Assembly: GCA_910579455.1 (NCBI GenBank)
Contig: CAJTUT010000036.1
Span: forward strand, 1 to 5,970
DNA: 5,970 bases
Direction of reading: 5' to 3'
DNA from: an uncultured Bacilli bacterium
GTDB lineage: Bacteria; Bacillota_I; Bacilli_A; RF39; UBA660
A program made the position numbers and the translations under genes. Each line of letters starts with the position of its first letter. Positions within the stretch are counted from its first letter, which is position 1. Shown here one piece after another: positions 1 to 4,849 of this stretch. The notes under the pieces were generated by a model, which searched no databases, was not told where the DNA came from, and was given only the letters and a program-made list of their open reading frames with translations.

Positions 1-29
1 TTATAAACTCAAAAAATATAAATAGAAAG

Positions 30-68
30 AATCAATCAAATAGATTAATAATTTCTATAAGATTGATT
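30..68 (+). other. Inverted repeat / possible 5' leader hairpin upstream of the DUF1292 gene
   Basis: A perfect 8-bp arm, AATCAATC (30-37), is complemented by GATTGATT (61-68). Inside it a second short arm pairs (40-44 with 54-58) across a 2x2 internal loop. The structure ends five bases before the GAGGAAG ribosome binding site at 73-79. No U-tract follows the 3' arm, so it is not a convincing plus-strand terminator. It could be a leader hairpin, a weak operator or chance in A+T-rich DNA. No clear promoter is visible in bases 1-85, and this block may be transcribed from upstream of the window. Confidence 0.35.
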
Positions 69-85
69 ATACGAGGAAGCAAATA

Positions 86-379
86 ATGAAAAAAAATACA
101 TTTACTATGGTAGATCAAGAAGGAAAAGAAATTGTCTATGATGTATTATTTACATTTGAAAGTGAAGAAACAAATAAGAATTATATTGTTTATACCGATC
201 AAAGTAAAGACGCAAATGGAAACATCCAAGTTTATGCATCTATTTATGATCCGAATGATACAAACTCAAAATTAGAGGCAATTACTACAGAGAAAGAATG
301 GAAAGTAATTGAAACCATTTTGGAGACACTTCAAGAAGAAATTAAAAAGAAACAGGAACAAACAAATAATGAGCAATAA
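86..379 (+). CDS. yrzB: DUF1292 family protein (YrzB-like)
   Basis: This encodes a small acidic cytosolic protein of 97 residues, which is the usual family size. The DUF1292 pattern covers most of the length: a T-M-V-D-x-E-G-x-E start, then V-L-F-T-F-E-S-E-E (about 21-29), N-Y-I-V-Y (32-36), V-Y-A-S-I-Y-D-P (49-56) and a C-terminal E-K-E-W-K-V-I-E helix (69-76) with a lysine/glutamate-rich tail. The molecular function of the family is unknown. The start is set by GAGGAAG at 73-79, six bases upstream of ATG. In B. subtilis yrzB lies immediately before the mltG homologue yrrL, as here, which supports the call. The stop codon lies inside a hairpin loop (see 364-393). Confidence 0.9.
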   Translation: MKKNTFTMVDQEGKEIVYDVLFTFESEETNKNYIVYTDQSKDANGNIQVYASIYDPNDTNSKLEAITTEKEWKVIETILETLQEEIKKKQEQTNNEQ

Positions 380-393
380 GCTCTTTATTTTTT
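364..393 (+). terminator. Weak intrinsic terminator or attenuator at the end of yrzB
   Basis: GAGC (371-374) pairs with GCTC (380-383) around a 5-base loop, AATAA, which contains the TAA stop codon of the DUF1292 gene (377-379). The stem extends through A/T pairs (364-369 with 385-390, one mismatch at 370/384), and the T-rich stretch TTTATTTTTT (384-393) follows the GC core. The GGAGG of mltG starts three bases later. With only four GC-core pairs it more likely tunes read-through into mltG than stops transcription. Ribosomes terminating at the TAA would cover the hairpin. Confidence 0.4.
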
Positions 394-409
394 CTGGAGG
401 GAAGTAGTT

Positions 410-1492
410 ATGGTCAGACGAAAATTGAAAAAGAGGGTCAAAATATTACTAATAGTATTAGTAAGTATGGGGCTATTCTTAATAGGATCTTGTATTGTAT
501 ATTTATTTCTAGCACAACCTGTGGAAAAAAAGTCTTCAGTAGAGGTTCAATTAACAATTAAAAGTGGAATGTCGCGAAAAGAAATAGCTAAAATTTTAAA
601 GGAAAATCATCTGATTCGAAGTGAACTATTATTCAATTTCCTTTCGAGATTGGGACATAGAACCTTAAAGGCCGCTACTTATCAGCTTCAAAGAAGTATG
701 TCGCTAGATGAAATCATTGACGTTTTAACAAATGGTAGTAAGTATGATCCTAATATCATTAGAATTACTTTTTTAGAAGGAGAAGGAATTAAAAAATATG
801 CGTTAACGATTGCTAATCATACAGATCATACATACGAAGAAGTTATGCAGGTATTAGAAGATGAGGACTATATAAAAACTTTAATTTCCAAATATTGGTT
901 TTTAACGGATGAAGTTTTAAATGAGGATATTTATTTGTCACTAGAGGGATATTTAACACCGAATACTTATGAGTTTAAAAATAGACAAGTAACCGTTCAA
1001 AAGATTATTGAAACTATGTTAAAGCAAACTTCTATGGAGTTAGAGGAGTATAAAAATGAGATTGGAAATTCCTATACTATTCATCAATACTTAACGTTAG
1101 CATCAGTCCTAGAATTAGAGGGTGTTAGAGAGGATGATCGTAAAATGATTGCTGGGGTTTTTAACAATCGTCTATCTAAGGGAATGAATATGGGTAGTGA
1201 TGTTACTACATATTATGCATTACAAAAGGAAATGAAAAGAGATTTAACAACAAAGGAATTTCGAGTGGATAATCCTTATAATACTAGAGCTACTTCTATG
1301 AGGGGAAAGCTTCCTGTTGGGCCAATTTGTAATCCTTCAGTAACTTCTATAAGGGCAAGTTTTCACCCTAAAAATAATGATTATTTATTCTTTGTGGCTG
1401 ATAAGAATGGGAAAATATATTATACGAAAACCGAAGCGGAACATTCTAAGAAAGTTAGTGAGATAAAAGAAGAGGGAAATTGGATATGGTAG
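410..1492 (+). CDS. mltG: Endolytic transglycosylase MltG (YceG-like)
   Basis: MltG is a membrane-anchored lytic transglycosylase that cleaves nascent glycan strands outside the membrane and is thought to release or terminate newly made peptidoglycan. The 360 residues show a basic N-terminus, one transmembrane helix (about 12-35) and a LysM-like subdomain (about 45-110). The YceG catalytic domain follows, with L-E-G-Y-L-T-P-N-T-Y (178-187), A-S-V-L-E-L-E (231-237; E235 aligns with the catalytic Glu of E. coli MltG's A-S-I-I-E-K-E), V-F-N-N-R-L (250-255), Y-N-T-R (290-293), L-P-V-G-P-I (301-306) and H-P near 319-320. Length and domain order are normal. The ATG follows GGAGGG (396-401) at good spacing. 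The 3' end overlaps the methyltransferase gene, indicating translational coupling. The same order, yrzB-yrrL-yrrM, occurs in B. subtilis. Confidence 0.95.
   Translation: MVRRKLKKRVKILLIVLVSMGLFLIGSCIVYLFLAQPVEKKSSVEVQLTIKSGMSRKEIAKILKENHLIRSELLFNFLSRLGHRTLKAATYQLQRSMSLDEIIDVLTNGSKYDPNIIRITFLEGEGIKKYALTIANHTDHTYEEVMQVLEDEDYIKTLISKYWFLTDEVLNEDIYLSLEGYLTPNTYEFKNRQVTVQKIIETMLKQTSMELEEYKNEIGNSYTIHQYLTLASVLELEGVREDDRKMIAGVFNNRLSKGMNMGSDVTTYYALQKEMKRDLTTKEFRVDNPYNTRATSMRGKLPVGPICNPSVTSIRASFHPKNNDYLFFVADKNGKIYYTKTEAEHSKKVSEIKEEGNWIW
1472..1476 (+). promoter_or_regulatory. Ribosome binding site choosing the methyltransferase start
   Basis: GAGGG lies nine bases before ATG at 1486 but only three bases before an in-frame TTG at 1480. 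The spacing therefore favours the ATG. The site is inside the end of mltG, so the two genes overlap by seven bases and are probably translationally coupled. Confidence 0.6.
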
Positions 1493-2085
1493 GATTAGAG
1501 TATGAAATAATTAGAAGGATAAAAAAATATGCAGAAGACAATAATGTACCAATTATGCAAGATGCGGGTATGGATTTTTTAACTACTTTTTTGATTAAAA
1601 ATAAGATAAGAAGTGTCTTAGAAATAGGAACAGCTATTGGATATTCTGCTATTATGATGGCACTTACTAATCCATATATTAAAATTACTTCAGTTGAAAG
1701 AGACGAAAAAAGGTACTTAGAAGCCTTAAGGAATATCAAAGAGCTACATCTAGACGATAGAATTACTCTTATTTTTAAGGACGCTTTGGATCTAAAGTTA
1801 GGAGAAAAATTTGATCTGATATTTTTAGATGCTGCGAAAGCCCAAAATATTAATTTTTTTCATTCTTTTTCTAGAAATCTTAATTCCAATGGGTTTATTA
1901 TAACTGATAATTTAGAGTTTCATGGTCTAGTAGAAAAGGATGAAAAGGAAATTAAAAGTAGGAATGTGAGGGCTCTAGTAAGAAAGATTAAAGAGTATAT
2001 TCACTTTTTGGAACAAAATGTTGAGTATGAAACTATCTTTTATAAGATAGGAGATGGTCTTTCTGTAAGTCAGTTGAAGAAGTAA
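1486..2085 (+). CDS. trmR: SAM-dependent O-methyltransferase, TrmR/YrrM-like (tRNA ho5U34 methyltransferase)
   Basis: The 199-residue product is a class I SAM-dependent methyltransferase of the metal-dependent, catechol-O-methyltransferase-like group. Visible motifs are V-L-E-I-G-T-A-I-G-Y-S (44-54, SAM-binding motif I), S-V-E-R-D (69-73, acidic residue for the ribose), F-D-L-I-F-L-D-A-A-K (109-118) and T-D-N-L-E-F-H-G (140-147). D115, D141 and N142 are the expected metal ligands. The B. subtilis homologue YrrM (TrmR) methylates 5-hydroxyuridine at tRNA position 34 to 5-methoxyuridine. The specific assignment here rests on position: it overlaps mltG as in B. subtilis, and the hydroxylase-type genes follow downstream. 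It could act on another substrate, because the family fold does not fix specificity. An alternative TTG start at 1480 would add two residues but has poor ribosome-site spacing. Confidence 0.85.
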   Translation: MVGLEYEIIRRIKKYAEDNNVPIMQDAGMDFLTTFLIKNKIRSVLEIGTAIGYSAIMMALTNPYIKITSVERDEKRYLEALRNIKELHLDDRITLIFKDALDLKLGEKFDLIFLDAAKAQNINFFHSFSRNLNSNGFIITDNLEFHGLVEKDEKEIKSRNVRALVRKIKEYIHFLEQNVEYETIFYKIGDGLSVSQLKK

Positions 2086-2104
2086 AATGTTGTATATAAA
2101 TAGT

Positions 2105-2132
2105 AAAAAACTTTCTAATCAAAGTTTTTTTT
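2105..2132 (+). terminator. Probable A/T-rich intrinsic terminator after trmR
   Basis: A perfect 10-bp inverted repeat, AAAAAACTTT (2105-2114) against AAAGTTTTTT (2121-2130), has a 6-base loop and runs into a continuous T-tract to 2132. The stem holds one G-C pair only, so it is weak, but its position 19 bases after the trmR stop and before a new promoter-like element fits the end of the yrzB-mltG-trmR unit. Confidence 0.5.
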
Positions 2133-2134
2133 GA

Positions 2135-2140
2135 TATACT
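2135..2140 (+). promoter_or_regulatory. Candidate -10 box for the exported-protein pair
   Basis: TATACT, one mismatch from the TATAAT consensus, lies 30 bases before the ATG at 2170 and directly after the terminator-like T-tract. The expected start of transcription, about 2147, would leave a short leader containing AGGAGGG (2158-2164). No good -35 box is seen at the right distance (TTTCTA at 2112-2117 is poor), so the call is tentative. Confidence 0.35.
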
Positions 2141-2169
2141 GGTTCTAGAGAGTAATTAGGAGGGCTAAT

Positions 2170-2946
2170 ATGAGACATAGTTTCAGATTAGAAGATAATA
2201 AGAATAATAAAAAAACAAGGATGGATTATTCCCTAATTTTAATGGTGTTTTTTATTTTAATGGCAGTTGCGTGCCTTATTACCTATTTTGTAATGGCAAA
2301 TCAATCATCTGGTCAGAAGATTAATAAGTTGGATACTTCTAAGGCTTATGTCTATACGGTTAAAAAGCTCGAAAATAAAAATAGCGAATCTGAAGAAACA
2401 GTATATGATAAGATTCCTTCCATTAATTTAAAAGGAAAAAAATATCAGCAACTTAATAATGAAATATTAAATCAGTATCATAGTCTCGTTAAAAATAATA
2501 ATTATATTTACTATGGGTATCAGTTTAATCAGAGTGGAGATATTTTATCTTTAATGGTAACTTATACTTATTATCCAGAACAGGTAGTTTATCCTATTAT
2601 TAATTTTGAAACTTATCATATTAATTTAAAGTCTGGAAAAATATTAACGGATCAAGAATTATTAGAAATGTATCATGTAAGTGAAGGACAAATACAAGTG
2701 TATTTGGAGGCAAAGTTTAAAAAGTATTATTCGGACCTTGTAAAGGGCGGATACTATACAAAAAAGCAGTGCGATTACGATTGTTTTTTAAAAAACAGAG
2801 GAATCTCTAAAGATTATTTGGAGGGTACTAGTTTTTATGTAGAGGATGGAAAATTAACTCTATTTAAGTATTATTATAGAGATTCTATTTATCATGAGAT
2901 TGAATTCTTTAAAGATGATTCTTATCAATTTTTAATTAGAGAGTAG
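2170..2946 (+). CDS. Membrane-anchored protein with DUF4163/DUF3298 (RsiV/PdaC)-like extracellular domain
   Basis: The 258 residues comprise a short hydrophilic N-terminus (1-19), one transmembrane helix (about 20-43) and an outer domain. That domain has K-I-P-S-I-N-L-K-G (81-89), a following L-N-N-E-I-L helix, a Y/V-rich strand region, I-N-L-K-S-G-K-I-L-T (151-160) with D-Q-E-L-L (161-165), and a final F-Y-V-E-D-G-K-L-T-L-F (222-232). This pattern resembles the DUF4163/DUF3298 pair found in RsiV and PdaC. RsiV's DUF3298 domain binds lysozyme. Here the cytoplasmic stretch is too short for an anti-sigma domain and no sigma factor gene is adjacent, so I do not call an anti-sigma factor. C191 and C195 form an exported C-x3-C. 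The start is secure, with AGGAGGG (2158-2164) five bases upstream. The next gene begins eight bases after its stop, suggesting co-expression with the NlpC/P60 gene. The function is unknown. Confidence 0.6.
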   Translation: MRHSFRLEDNKNNKKTRMDYSLILMVFFILMAVACLITYFVMANQSSGQKINKLDTSKAYVYTVKKLENKNSESEETVYDKIPSINLKGKKYQQLNNEILNQYHSLVKNNNYIYYGYQFNQSGDILSLMVTYTYYPEQVVYPIINFETYHINLKSGKILTDQELLEMYHVSEGQIQVYLEAKFKKYYSDLVKGGYYTKKQCDYDCFLKNRGISKDYLEGTSFYVEDGKLTLFKYYYRDSIYHEIEFFKDDSYQFLIRE

Positions 2947-2954
2947 GGAAAGTT

Positions 2955-3782
2955 ATGGATATATTTCAGATATTAGAAACTACGTGTTCAACGGATGTTA
3001 GTAGTTGCTGTAGTGATTATGGAATTGCTATGTTCTTATACACTATGAAAAAAGCACTTGATTTAATTCATCTAGTAGTTCCTTTTATATTACTAGTAAT
3101 GGGTGCGATACAATTTATTAAAATGATGATTACCCCAGATGATAAAAAGAATAATAAAACATTACTTAATAAGTTTTTAGCAGCTATTTTTGTATTTTTT
3201 ACACCTTTTGCAATTAATTTGATATTGGGAGTATTACCAGATGGCTTCGAAATTTCAGCTTGTTGGAAATCTGCTGATGGAATTGCAAATACTATGAAAA
3301 ATGGACCAAAATATGAGGTTGTTAAAAAGGACAAAAGAAAAAAGGTAGTCAATATAGAAAAGTATAAGCTTATTAAGGATCCAGGGAATGATCTTAATCA
3401 ACAGATAGATACAACAGCTACTGGTGGCAAAAAAATTGTAGACTATGCTTTACAATTTGTAGGAAACCCTTATGTTTTAGGAGGTAATTCTTTAACAAAT
3501 GGATGTGATTGTTCTCATTTCGTATATTTAGTTTTAAAGGATGTGGGTGCTTATAATGGTAAATATACAACAGCAAGTAATTGGGTTAACTTAGGAGAAG
3601 AGGTAAAAGGTGGACTTAAGAATGCTCAAGCTGGGGATATTGTGGTTTATAAAGGTCATATTGGAATTTATGATGGATCTAATTATTTAATTGAGGCTAA
3701 GGGGAAAAAGTATGGAATTACCCATGATAGAAGACCTCAAGATTCTAAGAAGCAGTTGCTTGGAGTTAGAAGATTTGTTTAA
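2955..3782 (+). CDS. Two-helix pilin-like module fused to an NlpC/P60 cysteine peptidase domain
   Basis: The 275-residue protein has two parts. Residues 1-110 hold a cysteine-containing N-terminus (C11, C18, C19), a hydrophobic helix (about 36-58), a basic loop with D-D-K-K-N-N-K (62-68) and a second helix (about 71-94). This resembles the type IV secretion pilin-like (Mbov_0395/VirB2-style) two-helix arrangement. The basic loop suggests it is cytoplasmic, putting both ends outside. After a charged linker (about 118-157), an NlpC/P60 domain (about 158-275) shows N-P-Y-V-L-G-G (171-177), D-C-S-H-F-V (185-190, nucleophile C186), A-G-D-I-V-V-Y (226-232), G-H-I-G-I-Y (234-239, H235) and L-I-E-A (245-248), with E247 in the third catalytic position as in RipA-type enzymes. 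It probably cleaves peptide bonds in cell-wall stem peptides. The ATG follows AGGG (2945-2948), which overlaps the preceding stop, so coupling is likely. The NlpC call is firm; the pilin-like call is by pattern only. Confidence 0.8.
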   Translation: MDIFQILETTCSTDVSSCCSDYGIAMFLYTMKKALDLIHLVVPFILLVMGAIQFIKMMITPDDKKNNKTLLNKFLAAIFVFFTPFAINLILGVLPDGFEISACWKSADGIANTMKNGPKYEVVKKDKRKKVVNIEKYKLIKDPGNDLNQQIDTTATGGKKIVDYALQFVGNPYVLGGNSLTNGCDCSHFVYLVLKDVGAYNGKYTTASNWVNLGEEVKGGLKNAQAGDIVVYKGHIGIYDGSNYLIEAKGKKYGITHDRRPQDSKKQLLGVRRFV

Positions 3783-3794
3783 TTATTTATAAGG

Positions 3795-3823
3795 AAAGGT
3801 AGTCAGTATTGGCTACTTTTTTT
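3795..3823 (+). terminator. Intrinsic terminator after the NlpC/P60 gene
   Basis: GTAGTCA (3799-3805) pairs with TGGCTAC (3810-3816) with one G-U pair and a 4-base GTAT loop. Seven T residues (3817-3823) follow, which can also pair back with AAAG (3795-3798). It lies 16 bases after the stop codon and is the best terminator in the window, closing the 2170-3782 unit. Confidence 0.85.
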
Positions 3824-3847
3824 GAGGAAAGCGAATGAGTTTTAGTG

Positions 3848-3865
3848 TTTCTATACAGTTAGAAA
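3848..3865. repeat. Short palindrome upstream of the surface-protein promoter
   Basis: TTTCTA (3848-3853) and TAGAAA (3860-3865) are perfect inverted arms around a 6-base spacer. The site is about 36 bases upstream of the -35 box at 3901, so it could be an activator or operator site. Short A/T palindromes are common by chance in DNA of this composition. Confidence 0.25.
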
Positions 3866-3900
3866 TAATATGAATGTATATCGAGACTGTTACTATTTCA

Positions 3901-3931
3901 TTGACAAAATGCTCAGGGGAGGGGGTATACT
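3901..3931 (+). promoter_or_regulatory. Promoter of the surface-protein (pseudo)gene
   Basis: A perfect -35 box, TTGACA (3901-3906), and a near-perfect -10 box, TATACT (3926-3931), are separated by 19 bases, two longer than the optimum. The spacer carries the unusual G-rich run GGGGAGGGGG (3916-3925). Transcription would start near 3938, leaving a leader of about 30 bases with GGAG (3955-3958) before the GTG at 3967. Long 19-base spacers are a known feature of MerR-type regulated promoters, but no clear dyad is seen, so regulation is only a possibility. Confidence 0.65.
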
Positions 3932-3966
3932 GTAAGCATAGAGTAAATAAGTATGGAGTGATAGCA

Positions 3967-4756
3967 GTGAAAAAAGAGGTAAAAAAGAGATTAAAGAAGA
4001 ACTATAAACTAATAATAGTAATAGTAATAGGTATTATAATATCAGGAGTAGGAGTTTATGCGGTAACTACAATATCTAGTTCTAATGTTACTTATGATAA
4101 TTCGAGATCAGGATTAACATCTACGAATTTGAACGGAGCAATAGATGAGTTGTGTGAAAAACCAAGCGATGCAAAGTAGTATCTGGTACAGGAACTGGAA
4201 TTGGAGATCAAATTCAATGTGGTACAGAAGGTTTTTATGTAGTGGATTCGAGTGATTCTACTATATCTATGCTTTCTAAATATAATTTAAAAGTAGGGGG
4301 TAACTATCATTTGTATGACAATAGCACCATGCAGTACACCTCTATAGATCATCCCAGTGGAATTCAAAATGTAATTGTACTGGTAGTGCAGGATATTTTA
4401 ATGGAAAAAACTATAATCAGGTAACCTGTGTTTCTTCAGCTAATTCTGATTATACAGCTTATTTGAATTATTTAAAGATGAGTTGTAAATTATCTAATTC
4501 TACTGAAATAGGTAATTTAACTTTGATGCACTTAGAGAAGTTAGGATGTTCTCTCAGAGATGGAGTTTATAATAAAGTAGGAGATTGCATGGCTTCCAAT
4601 TATCCATGGGTGTATTCATCATCCTATGAAATTAAGATCTTTGATAATATTAAGTATGCTCTCTTGATATCTGGCGATATAGGTCCTCATACTTTTCCTT
4701 TACCATATGGAGTTAGACCAGTGGTTACTGTATTAAAATCGGATATTCAATTATAG
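3967..4756 (+). pseudogene. Frameshifted, cysteine-rich surface protein gene (two single-base lesions)
   Basis: Three consecutive reading frames join into one protein. Segment 1 (GTG at 3967 to TAG at 4177-4179) has a lysine-rich N-terminus, a membrane helix or signal anchor (about residues 14-33) and V-T-Y-D-N-S-R-S-G-L-T-S-T-N-L followed by G-A-I-D-E-L. That motif is common in gut Firmicutes surface proteins and phage tail fibres. Segment 2 (frame open about 4173-4424) carries G-D-Q-I-Q-C-G-T-E-G-F-Y and S-K-Y-N-L-K-V-G. Segment 3 (frame open about 4355-4756) carries C-T-G-S-A-G-Y-F-N-G-K-N-Y and ends in Y-G-V-R-P-V-V-T-V, like DUF6273-type C-termini. Adding one A in the AAA at 4173-4175 and one in the AAAA at 4366-4369 restores a continuous 263-residue product with eight cysteines. 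GGAG (3955-3958) supports the GTG start. It may be a recent pseudogene or carry assembly errors. The function is unknown, with a surface or adhesin-like role possible. Confidence 0.75.
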
Positions 4757-4785
4757 TTAGGGAAGATATGATCGTTTATAAATTT

Positions 4786-4817
4786 AGGTAGTTAAAATGA
4801 GACTTTCCTTTTTTTTT
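4786..4817 (+). terminator. Probable terminator after the surface-protein pseudogene
   Basis: AGG-T-AGT (4786-4792) can pair with ACT-TT-CCT (4802-4809), with a small internal loop and a 9-base apical loop, followed by eight T residues (4810-4817). An alternative longer hairpin uses AGGGAAG (4759-4765) against CTTTCCT (4803-4809). Either places a U-tract right after a stem, between the pseudogene stop and the next gene. Confidence 0.5.
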
Positions 4818-4824
4818 CATTTGC

Positions 4825-4832
4825 TATATAAT
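4825..4832 (+). promoter_or_regulatory. Candidate promoter -10 region for the U32 gene pair
   Basis: TATATAAT contains a perfect TATAAT (4827-4832) and is preceded by TGC (4822-4824), which could give an extended -10 for the overlapping TATATA. No good -35 box is visible. A start near 4839 would leave a leader of about 11 bases beginning at the ribosome site GAGGTG (4839-4844). That is short, so the call is tentative. Confidence 0.4.
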
Positions 4833-4849
4833 ATTTCTGAGGTGTCTTT

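Noticed and set aside
1480..1485. TTG start for the methyltransferase
   Set aside because: It is only three bases from GAGGG (1472-1476); ATG at 1486 has nine-base spacing and is the better start.
1455..1739. Minus-strand open frame of 94 codons
   Set aside because: It lies opposite the end of mltG and the SAM-binding region of the methyltransferase, both strongly supported by family motifs. It has no recognisable product.
3068..3352. Minus-strand open frame of 94 codons
   Set aside because: It is the antisense of the two-helix region of the NlpC/P60 fusion; hydrophobic-looking antisense frames are common opposite membrane helices.
3874..3966. Upstream ATG (3874) extending the surface protein by 31 residues
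   Set aside because: This start is upstream of the -35/-10 promoter boxes and has no ribosome site. The GTG at 3967 has GGAG at good spacing and gives a normal lysine-rich N-terminus before the helix.
4166..4380. Programmed ribosomal frameshifting in the surface gene
   Set aside because: No X-XXY-YYZ slippery heptamer or following pseudoknot is evident at either junction, and two such events in one gene are unlikely.
4242..4756. Two separate small genes (4242-4424 and 4463-4756)
   Set aside because: Each frame stays open upstream of its ATG and continues the preceding segment of one protein. They are fragments of the frameshifted gene, and neither ATG has a convincing ribosome site.
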